From assembly GCA_026419785.1 (NCBI GenBank), contig JAODTK010005387.1:124001-188000 (forward strand): DNA of 64,000 nucleotides, read 5' to 3'. Both the position numbers and the translations under genes were made by a program. The first letter of the stretch is position 1, and every line of letters starts with the position of its first letter. The notes beneath the pieces are model-generated. The model made no database searches. It saw only the letters and a program-made list of their open reading frames with translations, and was not told where the DNA came from. Below, piece after piece: positions 46,911-58,614 of the stretch. The stretch is from Sclerodactyla briareus (taxonomy: Eukaryota > Echinodermata > Holothuroidea > Dendrochirotida > Sclerodactylidae).

Positions 46911-47114
46911 ATGAAAAGTCCAACACTTTGTCTGGAAGAGCCCCTCGCAGCCAATATTAACTTCCTGCCTGATAGTGACCTTCTACCCAGATGGAATCTA
47001 CTGGCCACCTCCTCAAACGAGGACGCCATTATTCTGCTCATACATCACACACCTGAGACCGAGCTCTGGAGGAGGCCCCTGCCCACCTATCATGCGCCCA
47101 GCTCTCAGGATTAA
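46911..47114 (+). CDS. Candidate coding segment, unidentified
   Basis: A 67-codon frame with clean, GC-richer codon use than its flanks: LCLEEPLAANINFLPDSDLL, then PRWNLLATSSNEDAIILLIH and a terminal TYHAPSSQD. A second plus frame over the same bases is also open, which weakens the case. No good donor was seen. No family recognised. Confidence 0.22.
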   Translation: MKSPTLCLEEPLAANINFLPDSDLLPRWNLLATSSNEDAIILLIHHTPETELWRRPLPTYHAPSSQD

Positions 47115-47494
47115 TTGCCTTTATAAAGTCCCAGGTTCTGAACACCCAACGTCGCTCACGCAAACCGCCATTCCTAATTCAAGTTATCCTCACTTTACAA
47201 ATTTAGTTTTCTTTCTTGGTGAATATGGCATAGAGAACACACACAATCTTGAAGGCTTAGGTTCGAAGATGGGTAGGAAAATCAAAGATTGAACGTTTTT
47301 TTTTTCGCCCTTCAAGAATATGTACTTTATTGCACTTCATTTTTCTTTATCACAATTGTTAGTCCACCAGAAAGCAAAAGGCTTGTGATTCCTCACTCTT
47401 TCTGAACAACCTATAGCCAGACACAAGCACAAAGGGGAAATTGTACCAGCTCATTATTGGCAACATAACGTCCCATTTTTCCCCAACCAGCTAA

Positions 47495-48418
47495 TAGGGT
47501 TCCTGTACTCTTGATGAGAAAGCTACACACTAAAATTTCAGGTTTCAGAACTTTGACCTCTGGTGACCTCAGATCCTCTGAACCACCCCAAAACAAGAGG
47601 GGTGCATGGACTCATCATGATGAACCACATACCCAGTTAGAAGCTTCATCCTGGGGTGAGGTCGAGTTCTCCTCTACAAGCCAAAATTGGCCAAAATATT
47701 GACTTTTCACAATTTTTCTATTTTTGATGGACGCAAATTTCAACCCTTGACCTATAACCAAAAACATTAGGTTCCCTGTATTCCCCATCAGAAAGCTACA
47801 AACTTAATTTCAACTGATCAGACCAACTATCTGGTGACCTCAAATAACCTCTGACCAGACCCCAAAACAATAGGGTTCAGGTATACTCTCCATGGGGAAC
47901 ACACATACCAAGTATGAGCCTGATCTACTCGGACCTGATTCAATTTATCGTGTTTAAAAGCTGGCGTCACACACCCAAGTATGAGCTTCATCGATCCGGG
48001 TGGGGTTCGAGTAATCGTGTTTACCAGCAAAAATTGGCAAATATCAACTTTTTCACAAATTTTCTATTTTGAACCAAAATTCACCCCCGGACTTGAACCC
48101 AACACCATAGGGTTCCTGTACTCTCCCGCCATTAGGAAGCGCTATAACCCAAATTTCACTTGATCTGACCACTATTCTGGACTTATGCGTTTACAAGGTT
48201 TTAGACTTTGACCTTTGGTGCCCTGAGATGACCTCTGACCTGACCCCAAAACGAAAGGATTCATGTACCCATCATGAGAACACACATACCGAGTATGGGC
48301 TTTCATCCATCCAGGCGGGGTGGAGTTCTCGTGTTACAAGCTGGGTGTCACTACCCCACACACACATACACACTGTCATGACTGCATAGATTCCTTGACT
48401 TCATCAAGGAATAAAAAA
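47495..48418 (+). mobile_element. Repeat family B, first of two head-to-tail units
   Basis: Modules with ATAGGGTTCCTGTACTC, TGACCTCTGGTGACCTC, ACTCATCATGATGAACC and AGCTTCATCC. It ends with CCACACACACATACACAC and the hairpin TTCCTTGACTTCATCAAGGA(A) at 48391-48411, then TAAAAAA. The module at 48229-48241 contains TGACCTCTGACCT, a perfect DR1 in complement. The next unit begins immediately after the A run. Confidence 0.7.
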
Positions 48419-49228
48419 CAATAGGGTTCCTGTATTCCCCCCAAAAAACTACACATCAAAATTCAACCCGATCAACAACCTTCTGGGCTTATCGTGTTTA
48501 CAAGGTTCCCATACTTTGACTTCTGTGACCTCGAGGACCTCAGACCTGACCCCAAAACAATAGGGTTATGTACTCATCATAGGGAACAACACATACCAAG
48601 TTGAGCTTTCATCCATCCAGGGGGTCAATTTACCGTGTTTGTACCAAGCCAAATTTGTCAAAATAACCAACTTCTCACAAATGTTCTATCTCCAAATTCA
48701 CCCCCGACCTAAACCAACAATAGGGTTCCTTTCCCCAAACGAAAAACTACACACCAATTTCAACCTAATCAAACAAACCATACGGATTTTTGTGATAACA
48801 AGGTCTCAAAACTTGGACCTCTGGACCTCTGACCTGAACCAAAATCGATAGGGTCCATGTTCCTATCATGGGGAACACACATACTAAGTAGAGCTTCATC
48901 CACCCCGGTGGGGTTGGGTTACCGTGTTAACAAGCCAAAATTGGCCACATATTTGACTTTTCACATTACATTGATTTTCTTTTTTTCGACCAAAATTCAC
49001 GCCCGCCCTTAACTAAAATCAAATAGGGTTCCTGTCCTCCCCATAAGAAAGATAGACCCTAATTTCAAACAATCGGGATCATGTAACTCATCATGGGAAC
49101 ATACATACAATATGGCCTGATCTCTCAAGGACCTGATTAAGTGATCGTGTTTACAAGCTGGGCGTCCACACACACCACCGACAGACTGCCTATATCCTCT
49201 TGACTTCGTCAAGGAATGAAAAACCCCA
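48419..49228 (+). mobile_element. Repeat family B, second head-to-tail unit
   Basis: Starts with CAATAGGGTTCCTGTATTC directly after the A run of the previous unit and repeats the same module order. It ends with CCACACACACCACCGACAG and the hairpin CTTGACTTCGTCAAGG (49199-49214), followed by AATGAAAAA. The hairpin stem is kept although the flanking bases differ from the first unit. Confidence 0.7.
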
Positions 49229-50494
49229 CTGAGTGATAGTTTTGTACAATGTTCAACAAATGTATCTGCTAAATTTGAGAAACCTTGTATTTATGTGGAA
49301 TAGCAATCAATTTACTCCTGGGGGATGGATGAACAACTGGGGTGCAAAGACTTTTTTCCTATTGCCATATTATCTGGTTTTTGGATTAATATAGGGTACA
49401 CACCCCAAAAATAATGAGCGACTCAAAAAATCTTTCCTCTGACTTATAGATAGCGTGGGCTTTGACAAAGCAATTTGAGATCTTGTTAAAGGCAGAGTAA
49501 TGCTGAAATCCTTGGATTTGGTTTAACTATTTTAATTAAACTCATTACACACCACTGTTGAAGGGGGGGGGACCAGCTAAACTTCTTCATGCCCGATTTC
49601 TTTTCTATGACTTGCAGAAACCTGTTTCCTGGCATAAGGACTAATGACATTGGATCCACATGATTTATGGACTTTGAAGTGATTTTTGAGCCACCATTAC
49701 AGTACATCTACTGAGAAGTCCACAACCTCATTATTATATTCCCAAAACCTCCTTCTATCCCACCCATACGGAAACTGGTCTCAAAATCAATGAAAGGACC
49801 TCGGCGACAACATGGTGAACCTTTCCAATCCTCTAAGCACATGCTCACCCATAGCTACTACACATCTTGCTTCTCCTTGGAACTGGCGGAATCACCACAG
49901 CTTACAGCGATTACAGGTAATCTCCATACCCTAATGTGATTATCTCTTTAATCACCCAGCTTATCAGATACTTTAAGATTATGGGAGAGAGAGGAGACCG
50001 ATTACATAAATCATGAATAAACAAAAGCTTTTATTTGTAATCAGAATTCATAACCTATGTCAGAATTTCGATAGGAACAAATTTTTTTTTTTTTTTTTGT
50101 TATTTTGTTTTTTTTTTTACTAGAGGACAGATAGAGCAATTTGACACCCCTTTTCCAACATAACTGCACATTTCTGGTTGAGAAGTCCCGATTTCTTGTC
50201 TTGGGATCTTGCCAAGGCCATAGATGGGTCTACACAGGCCAGCAAGAACACATGATCACTGTAGTGTTTCCACTAAGGGGGTTTCCCAAAATATTTGTAG
50301 GAGGGAGGGGAAAAATCCCCCTCCCCAATTTTTTTTCCAATGTCTAGCCGAAGTGAAATGATGCTTTATGGGGAAAAACCCAATTCAGGAGGGAATTCCA
50401 TCCCAGATATAATTCCTTAGTGGTAACATTGGAGGCATTGGTCAAACAAGCCTTCAATGAGGCCCAGCTTGATCAGGGCATGTCGTTTATGTCA
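49229..50494. other. No recognised gene
   Basis: Unique sequence with a G run (49562-49571) and long T tracts (50083-50120). TTACAG|GTAATC near 49916 is a donor-like site after a GC-richer stretch (49790-49915) that could be a plus-strand exon, but no acceptor or family is evident. Confidence 0.3.
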
Positions 50495-51115
50495 TCAGGT
50501 CACATGTGTGATATCAAGGACAACTGACGGATGAGTATAAAGGGGCTAATATGATAGCTAGGGATAAAAATTGAAGGGTCAGTCCAAACCGGACGAGTCA
50601 TATGACTTTTCTTACAGGTTACGTCCTGTGAAGTTTGTGTCTTGTGAAGCATGTGATTGCACCAAGATCGAAAGGCAATTCCCATCATGCAAAATAAATG
50701 ATGTCATACTGCACAACCCTGGCAAACATTCTCGGTTTTCTATTGAAATTCAAACAATAATTTCACCTTCGAAAAACTTTAAGTCTCATGGGAGGAGATT
50801 GTTGTAGTGGGTGGTAGGTGATTGATGGTCACTTTAGGCAAAGAAAGACAACAGCACTTCTGCTAAATGTTGACATAGTCAACAAAAGGAACAATAAATA
50901 CCATAACATTTAATTTCCAGTGTTGTCAATGTGGTGACGGCATGGTTATTGCGCAGTTGGGATTTCCCAATTTTCTCTGCTCGATGGACCCAAACTTTGA
51001 AGGCCCAATAAACCCACATAGGAATATCGTTTGAAATACGGTTTGGACCTATAGATACAGTTCACCCATTCTCCACAATATAACCTCTGTGTATCCGAAG
51101 CTTGCCGTGCCTATA
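50495..51115 (+). repeat. Diverged duplication R2, copy 1
   Basis: Aligns over its length with 53880-54610. Shared anchors are GGATGA.TATAAAGG near the start, CTAAATGTTGACATAGTCAAC in the middle (CTAATGTTGACTTATTCAAC in copy 2), ACCAAACTTTGAAGGCC and CTCCACAATATA near the end. No coding frame is shared. The family is unknown. Confidence 0.6.
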
Positions 51116-52075
51116 AACGCCTACTTAGAGGAGGGGTATGCATGGATAATGAGGCTAGTCATGGCATTGACTGATGTGTCTGCCATTATGAGATGCGTCG
51201 ATGAATGAACAGCGAGCTGATAATGAGGATACACCTCCCCTGATACTCTCCTCCACCTCCACCATTGTACCAATCTCATAAAAGGAAATCATGCAATTTG
51301 ACTACATGTAGCTTTCATCACAAAATAGATCCAGTAGAGTGCCATCGCCCTATTATACTATTATTGTTGTTACCATATTTTTAAAAAAAGGGCTCCTGAA
51401 ATCTGGTGACTTGAGGGTTTTTAATCTAGTGGATTAATGAACCGTGCACATGGGTTGATATGCTTAATTTTGAAAAAGAGGGGGTGCATAAGGCTCTGAA
51501 GGCACATACACAGACCATCTCTACCACGCAAGTCAAATTCAAAATCATACTTGTGCTATCATATGTAATAAAATTCAAATGTTACTTAGGGAAGTTTACC
51601 ATTTTTTATGAATGAAATCACCTGAGTGACCTTTGCAGCGAATCGCCATGAAAATGAAGCACACAAGAGGACCGACTGTGACTATCTATCATCATAGTGA
51701 TAAAAGTATATGTTACTTGTAAAAGCCCTAATAATTATCATTTTAAAAAAAAAAAGAAGACTTGGGAATTAAAATGAGGCTTAGAAAAAGCTAGACAAAA
51801 TAATTGTACCAGTATAAATTAAAGATTCTGAATGCTCTTGTAAAATTCACCGGTAAACCAGGTGCACATCAGTGGTCCCATCTATTTGAGTTGAAGCAAC
51901 CCATGATTAGATGATCCAATTCCACCAGAGCCGACTATGGCCTGGTTTCCACACCAGTTCAATCAACAACGGCTGAAGGCAAGAGAATGAGTCATTGGCA
52001 TGGAGACAAGACAAAAACAGTCAGATGGTCGTGAGACAGGACCAGACATACACGAGATGAGAAATTACAGTCCAA
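51116..52075. other. No recognised feature
   Basis: AT-rich unique sequence between duplication R2 and family A copy 3. Confidence 0.35.
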
Positions 52076-52079
52076 CTCT

Positions 52080-52535
52080 TAGTCCAGCTGCAAATTGACT
52101 TGCGGAAAATAAATTTTTTGGCCAAAATTGGGAGTGGTTTTGGGGAAAAAAAGACAACGGTAGACAGAAAAACAAGACTGGGACCTTGGGACCAAAAAAT
52201 GCCTGAACACCCTGAATTGAAGGTACGCTGATTTGGACCACATCTTGTGAACGGAATAATGAGCATCAGCGGCGTGCACCAAAATTTGTAGAAGTAGTAT
52301 TTTGCAGATTTGTTTGCAGTTTCCATTAGTGGCCCATGTGCAGGACCATGTAGATACTTTGACATTGATGGACTTTAGGATTGGTCAAAGATTGACCATC
52401 ATCAGTCAATAACATTGTGACCAATCTGGTCGAGAGTAATTAGAACGAACATTTTGTTGCCAAAAAGCCAAGGTTTAAGACTGGATGGAGGATGAGGGAT
52501 GGATGGATGGAGGATGGATGGATAATATATAGATC

Positions 52536-52568
<33 letters not shown>

Positions 52569-52720
52569 TAAGCTAGATAGATAGATAGCTAGATAGATAG
52601 AAGATAGAAGATAGATAGATTAGATAGATAGATAGATAGATAGATAGGAGATAGATAGACATGGGCATCACAAGAGCTCAACATCATAGTGTTTTGAGCC
52701 GAAAATTAAAAGACTGGACA
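52080..52720 (+). mobile_element. Repeat family A, copy 3, with long GATA tract
   Basis: Modules with CCTGAACACCCTGAATTGAA, GCACCAAAATTTGTAGAAGT and TTTGCAGTTTCCATTAGTGG, then a GGAT/GATA microsatellite (52485-52655). The end block is GACATGGGCATCACAAGAGC, TCAACATCATAGTGTTTTGA and GCCGAAAATTAAAAG. The GCTCAA...TTGAGC arms keep the hairpin seen in copy 2 although the bases differ. Confidence 0.7.
52500..52655 (+). repeat. (GATA)n microsatellite
   Basis: About 35 imperfect GATA units (52530-52655) preceded by GGAT units (52485-52530). It sits at the constant place inside family A. Confidence 0.9.
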
Positions 52721-53620
52721 TAAGGCCCTATATAAAGTGAGAGAACTTAAATATTTCAAGAGGCTAAACTATCCGTCTACATACAGAGCATTTATTCTTT
52801 TCAGCATCCCATAGCATACTTTCTCCAGGCCAGAGGAGTGAGGGGGGGGGGGTGGTGGGGGTGGTGGTGGTGGGGGGGGGGACTCCTCTATAAAACTGCA
52901 CCTGCACTGAATGGACATGCTGAAAAACATGCATGTTTCACTACATATGCGCGTTATGGCGATTGTCTACCCTCATCAAAACACTGCCTTTTATGCTCAA
53001 GACATGATGCAACATAGCACCAAAACCATGATAGCTTGTCCCACAGGAAGTACATACCAACTGTGGCTGGGGGAAGGAAGGAAAACGAAGGAATGCGTCA
53101 CCGCCTTGTCGTGGCTCCAGATACGGATGGACAGCAGGAGTTCACGGAGAGAGTTCAGAGAGTACTGGATCCTTCACGATCAACACCTGATACAGCTACA
53201 GAGGGATTACAGAGAGGACAACGAAAAACAATTGTCATAAGCAACTGTGGTATCAACAAGCCAAGTGCTTTGGGTTTGAGATGTGGATGTTGAAATCCTT
53301 TGTTTGACGTTTTCCACGATGATCTTGAACATTGGAGAAAAAAAAGGATTATTCTCCTGTTGGAAACATATCCCTCACAGGAGAAACAGGGACACGCTCC
53401 AAACTTCTCAATCTTGGAATTTCAGTAGGAAAAACAATGACTGGATGAACAGAATGAAGTCAAGGAATCAGCAAAGTGCCTCCAATAGGCAAAAAATGAT
53501 GACACTCGTAGAGAACTAGGACTTCGACATGACACCCAAGACAAGAAGCGAAATTACAAATGAGAACAGGACTAAGCTTTGACGGGGAAAATCATATACG
53601 AGTGGCATGATTGATCAGAT
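52721..53620. other. Unique stretch with a weak coding candidate at 53036-53293
   Basis: The plus frame 53036-53293 reads like protein in its second part (APDTDGQQEFTERVQRVLDP then SRSTPDTATEGLQRGQRKTI), but a second plus frame is also open over the same bases and no splice sites are convincing. A run of G and GGT occurs at 52840-52881. Not assigned. Confidence 0.25.
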
Positions 53621-53623
53621 TAA

Positions 53624-53637
53624 TGCTCTTCCGATCT
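53624..53637 (+). other. 14-base match to a sequencing-adapter end
   Basis: TGCTCTTCCGATCT equals the last 14 bases of the common Illumina read-2 adapter. An exact match to one given 14-mer is unlikely by chance in 64 kb, so this may mark an uncleaned adapter or a join, though a chance match cannot be excluded. Confidence 0.35.
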
Positions 53638-53879
53638 GTGCACCACCGTATTATCAACACCTGACAGATACAGTCGAGCGTGACCGGACAATTCCAACCC
53701 GGGACAATTCCCCCCCCCCCCCCCCCCAAGGAAAATGATTTTGTGTGGTCAGAATTAGGAGTAGGGTCTAAAGTTACGGTCCGTTTTGGGTGGGAATTGT
53801 CAGGTGGGACATTGGCCGGCTGGAGTGGTACGGGACCCACAGTGAGTATTGATTGGTAGAAGCATGTGACTAAATTGAT

Positions 53880-54610
53880 AGATTCCCTTCAAAGAGGCCT
53901 TAAAGGAAACTGCAGGATGAATTATAAAGGCGCTTATATATCAGCTGGAGAAATCTGATATGCGTTAGTCAAAACCCAGAAAGGTTGTATGACATTCCGT
54001 TACGGAAGATAACAGTCCCTCTGAAGTGTGTGCACTTGTATGGACAAAATCGAAAGCATTCCATCAGCAAAATAATAAATATGTCATCCTGCAAAACTTG
54101 TTATCATGGAAAAGCTCACACATTATTTTCCCTTCCAAACTTATTTAGGCTATGGGAGGACCGAGAGGTTGCTGTGGATATGTAGTGGGTTGGGAGGCGT
54201 TGGTTGATTTGAACTTTGGTGAGCGAAAGAGAGTAACACAACAGAACTCCTGCCTAATGTTGACTTATTCAACAGGAAATGAATGGAAACACAATGAAAA
54301 ATACATGATAGCTTCCTGGGTTGTCCAAGGTGATGTTGCATATTGCCACAATAATAATAATTGCGCAATTGGCTTCTCTTCAGCATCTGCATGATGGACC
54401 AAACTTTGAAGGCCACTAACTCAACATAGGAACCAGGGGGGGCACTAAGCTTTTCAATTCCGGAGGAATTCCCTACCTGGATTCATTTTGAGAGGGATTT
54501 TAGGGGTGCGCTTACACTGATAGGTACATCAGTGAACCTTATAGAACAGTTGTACAATCCTCCACAATATACCTTTGTTGTCTTCAAGCTGCAGTTGGTC
54601 CTCTAACGTC
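53880..54610 (+). repeat. Diverged duplication R2, copy 2
   Basis: Partner of 50495-51115, longer by about 80-100 bases through an insertion after ACCAAACTTTGAAGGCC (54402-54418). Orientation is the same. Spacing between copies is about 3.4 kb, and family A copy 3 lies between them. Confidence 0.6.
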
Positions 54611-54799
54611 TATGGTACAAACTGGCAAGAAGTAAGGGTGACACTTGCAAGACCCATCACATGTCCCAATGCAACTCTATTAAGATCACAGTATGACTTC
54701 ACCATGAGGAGTCAATAAAAATAAGATTATTGATGGTTTTAGTCATATCAATTTTTCGCCAGTTAGTGTAAGACAATTTTGCCTCGTTTAAGGGTGAGT

Positions 54800-54885
54800 T
54801 ACTCGAGCTGTGCGGAGCGGGGGTGCGGATGCGAGTGCGGGGGGATGCAGAGTGCGGATGCAGAGTGCGGGCAGAGACAGAGATA
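54800..54885 (+). repeat. Short tandem repeat GCGGATGCAGAGT
   Basis: Four or five imperfect units of 12-14 bp, ending in AGAGACAGAGATAGAGAT. An imperfect 20-base palindrome, GCACCAATGCGCGTTGGTGC, lies at 54960-54979. Confidence 0.5.
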
Positions 54886-55324
54886 GAGATGGTTTACACT
54901 GAGGATCAGTGTTGTTAAAAAGAAGGGGCACACGCACTACGTTGGCGAAATACCACTATGCACCAATGCGCGTTGGTGCGTGCGCATCCCCGCAATGGAT
55001 CCTATGGATTTATTCCTCATAGAGCCAACTAATTTTGTATACATGAGCTGCTGCATTTCATGACATTTGGCATAATCAGTTTGTTTGACATAAATTGCTT
55101 CTTTATCATCATAATAAATCGCTTTTTACTTCAATCCCCAACCCAGCCCATAAATCGTTTGTTTGACAGTGATGTTGCGTATTTATTCACTCATAAATAA
55201 ATCGCAATTTTAATTTATCCCCACCTGCATTCGCATCATGGAATCAACCTTAATCAGCATCCATCTAATGTAAAAACAGATGCCGACACTCACCCCAGTT
55301 TATGTAATTGGGGACCTGTGGAGT
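54886..55324. other. No recognised gene; partial duplication of an AT-rich block
   Basis: AAATCG(C)TTT and CAGT/TTTGTTTGACA words recur between about 55075 and 55200. Nothing coding. Confidence 0.3.
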
Positions 55325-55329
55325 AAGGA

Positions 55330-55505
55330 GGCACAAAGAAAAAAAAAAAAAAAGGATTTCGGTCAGATGGCATACACTAGAATGCTCAGAGATAGGGTAC
55401 TGTCGAGCTCCCGAAAAGATAATTGCACCAGGATAGACGATATTAGGTAGAACTGTCATCGGGACTCAAACCAAGAGCGTACCCTGACCTCCTCCCTAGT
55501 CTTTT
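55330..55505 (-). mobile_element. tRNA-derived SINE, minus strand
   Basis: Read on the minus strand, GCTCTTGGTTTGAGTCCCGA (55459-55478) matches a tRNA T-arm/B box. The body continues leftwards to a T-rich end (complement of the A run at 55340-55354). The A box is poorly preserved, so the 5' limit is approximate. Confidence 0.5.
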
Positions 55506-56230
55506 TTCAACCAGACAAAGAGGCAGTGGGTTTCAAACAAGGGCAATATGTTGAAGAATTTCCATTGGGATCATATTGGAGGGATTTTTGCCTATCTATT
55601 ATGACATCATAATGGTCTTATTTCACAAAAATAAAGAGGAGACCGCGGAGAGTTTAAGGTTCACATCACCAAAATTATGTACATAAGCGTCAATGCATTG
55701 TTGCATTGAAAAACAACATTGCCCATGAATGATTAGCACCATGCAGCTATGCTATCCAGACATCACATCAATGATAAAAGCAACAACATCAACCATCTTC
55801 ATACCTACACACAGTTGGTTCGCTTCAATTTCTAAAAATTATAAATTTGTTTTGCAACACTGCTATGTATTAAAACTTCGGTATACGTTCTCTTGAGAAC
55901 AAATTGTTCCAAAGACCATTATATTAACTGGAGAGGTAATTGCAGGCTAATGCATGTGACTGTTTGAAAAAGAAAAATGAACCTGTGCACGTCACACCCA
56001 AGGACAGGCAGTTGCATGTATGTGTAAACAATGCATCAGCAACTTAGATGGTGTGGTGTTTACTCTTACTAGAAACGGTCCCCAATCGTAGGTAGAGCCC
56101 GGACAGCTGATGCAAAACATAGGTTGTAGATGTCTTGCAGTTAGACATAGCGGAGTTGCATGGTGATTATCTCAGTATTCTACAAATCAGCGTCAATACA
56201 GTATAGAAGCATTTATCGCTAGATTATCCC
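55506..56230. other. No recognised feature
   Basis: Unique AT-rich sequence. Confidence 0.35.
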
Positions 56231-56234
56231 TCAA

Positions 56235-56512
56235 GGTTGCTTTCCCAAACTGGGGTCGCGACCCCAACTGGGTCGTGAAGCAATTCTGGTGGGGTGGCAG
56301 GCGCTGTTGCAAAAAAATTGAGAGTACCCAAAATTCACTCTGAAAAATAATATTTAGGGCTTTATTAGCGGGGTTTCTTGGCGGTTTCTTGCTCAATTGT
56401 CACGACCCACCCTGCTCATTATTCTGGAGATGCAAACTTGGGGTCGCACTCGGATGGTGGCTACTGAAAGTGGGTCTCCGCCTTGAAGAGTTTGGAACCA
56501 CCACTGGCCAAG
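56235..56512. mobile_element. hAT-type MITE with TIRs
   Basis: The left end reads TTTCCCAAACTGGGGTCGCG and continues into ACCCC...GGGTCGTGA. The right end, in complement, reads CAGTGGTGGTTCCAAACT, and the sub-terminal CACGACCCACC (56401-56411) mirrors GGTGGGTCGTG. The CAGTGGTTCCCAAACTGGGG type of end is typical of hAT elements (known). The interior has no transposase. An eight-base target duplication could not be fixed because of base errors near the ends. Confidence 0.55.
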
Positions 56513-57402
56513 GTGAGCAGCCCCACTACTCGAGAGGTCATGTAGACATCATCTCAACTTACCCCTGCCTCTGGTAATAGTCTAGAATGTTTAGCAGTAA
56601 GGCGTATATGGCCAGGTTCCCAGGAACCTCGATAGGGACATGGAGGGACCTCAGTGTACCTGTAGTGAGGGGTGGGACAGGGGTATGTGAATAATGCAGT
56701 CTAAATATAACCCAGAAGGTCAGAAGGATGACAGATATCTGATAAGGATGAAGTGCCCTTACTTGAATACCACTTATCATACTGCTGCTGATTTTTGTTC
56801 TTTACTCTGTCTATCCATTTCACACATGGCACAATATCATATTTCTCTATAGTTTCTGCCCTTTTCTGTGTCCCTACGCGCCTTTGAAATTCCTTGCTAA
56901 TCCTAAAATTCACAAATAAACCTCTGAGACCACTCGCTAAGTCTACTTAAAAGTATATACTTTGAATATTCAACACAATCTTCCGTCATATTATTTGTAT
57001 CAGGAAAGACTCATAGCCTGTAGCAATTTATTCCAGCGCCTGTATACCTTACTGCAAACCATAATCTGAATTAGAAATGTGTAATCTGGAACCCTTTCCC
57101 ACAAAGTTACTTTGATAGGATGAAGATGTTCATTTGTAACAGGCTTCTGTGCAATGTGTAACATTACACTAGTCGATTTAGCTGCATAGCCTAGGTTGTA
57201 TTGGGGCACACCCATAAATGGTGGATTCAACCGCGTGTACGACCAATAAACCAGGTCGAAATGAGCTACATTGTCTTACGGATCAGAAAAAGTTCCATAG
57301 CGCCCAAAAAATCAGCCACATAAAATGGAGAAGGCATAAGTCCCCTACCTCCGTACCAATGTGGCATGACGCCGCATCAAGGTGATATTATGTGATTACA
57401 AT
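56513..57402. other. Probable 3' flank of the minus-strand gene; no recognised feature
   Basis: Two minus frames (56701-56913, with RAETIEKYDIVPCVKWIDRV, and 57000-57230) look partly protein-like but show no domain or splice sites. They may be decayed transposon code. The hexamer AATAAA on the minus strand overlaps the stop at 57403. Confidence 0.25.
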
Positions 57403-57548
57403 TTATTCTTCCCACTCAGCATTTACACCACCATCATTCATGAGTTGTTTGAATGTCTTTCTGGTCGCTTTTATCTCATCAAACAGTGGTATCCCTTCTA
57501 AGAAATCTTCCTCTCTCCTCCTCTCACACAATGATTTTTCCTCACATC
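57403..57548 (-). CDS. Candidate terminal coding exon of a minus-strand gene
   Basis: Begins after an acceptor (CTGAAGTTTGGTAG, cut before 57548) and ends at TAA (57405-57403). The frame gives CEEKSLCERRREEDFLEGIP, LFDEIKATRKTFKQLMNDGG and VNAEWEE: charged, helix-prone, and free of stops in one frame only. It starts with two bases of a split codon (phase 1). This fits the exon ending at 58615, which leaves one base; the joined codon would be GGA (Gly). No family is recognised. Exon order and joining are inference. Confidence 0.45.
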
Positions 57549-58017
57549 CTACCAAACTTCAGCCCTATGGAATCCTATCTTACAGCATGGTTAACCATCT
57601 GCAATTGGATTTTCCATTCACCCTGCCAATGAGAAATCCAGCTCCCTAATGTTTTATATTAATTGTTGGTATCCCTTCAACATACACCATACCTTTCATC
57701 ATCTGCTCCGGCAAAGACAGGCCAGTTAGGCACTATTTAGCATTTGCTACAATCACGAGCAGAACTTACTTGTCTCAATGTCAAATCCCTTGGGATCCCA
57801 CAATGCTCGTAACTTATCGTGTCTGGTTCCGTGTTGGAGCTGGCGAAAAGCGGAAACAACATATACATTGCTTAGAATCCTAAGACACTTTTGCAAGATA
57901 TAAGCAATGGAGAACCACCAATGGAAGGAGCTATATATATCATAGAGCTCTGAGGTGATAGTTTCCGAACGATATGGTTTCGTTTCCTGACAGAGACCCT
58001 TCGGCCATTATGTATGC
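57549..58017. other. Probable intron
   Basis: Sequence between the SINE tail and the terminal exon; no feature recognised. Confidence 0.3.
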
Positions 58018-58120
58018 TCATAATAATAATAGTATAGGTTTATATAACGTAAAACCATTGGAAGTGCGCTAAATCGCTTTACATTGAACAGAAATGCACA
58101 AAACAATAACAGGACAAAAC
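58018..58120 (-). mobile_element. SINE 3' tail with L2/CR1-type end, minus strand
   Basis: On the minus strand AATGTAAAGCGATTTAGCGC (58068-58087) leads to ACGTTATATAAACCTATAC and ends in (TATTAT)n at 58018-58030. It is the same tail class as at 11480-11600. The tRNA-like head, if present, lies above 58120 and was not identified with confidence. Confidence 0.6.
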
Positions 58121-58614
58121 AATACTATGTATAACACAGGAAATAATGCGTTTTTGTTATTGTTTTTTGTAACAACTGTACTGAGCTACATGCAAATTCT
58201 CATGTGAAGACTTTCCCTGTTAACTTGATGTGTAAAGGCAAGGCATAAACACTCACAATAAACCAAAATGTTACATTCACACATGAATGATAACGATAGC
58301 AATAACAATGGATGTTGTTCATTAACTGATCCGTGAGCGACCCACTATCCAATTGAACTTGAACGCGAAAATTGCTGATATCAGGAGGATGTTTACAAGC
58401 CTAACATGAAATATACTGACAACATAAATGGAATAAATGAAAAGACTCATTATCTTTCCATATCATACTAACAATGAAGTTTGGTGACTTTTTTTGTAGC
58501 AAACTCCTGGCGTAAGTTGTGTTGCTTAATATTATGCTGTTCAAAATTGAAAAGAGTTCTTCCAATATTATGAAGGGGGAGGTAACCTACATGACGTAGC
58601 ATCCAACACTCAAC
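58121..58614. other. Probable intron
   Basis: AT-rich sequence, in part perhaps SINE body; no exon supported. Confidence 0.3.

Noticed and set aside
50495-54610. R2 copies as LTRs
   Set aside because: No terminal TG/CA, no internal gag-pol-like code, and another repeat element with its own ends lies between them.
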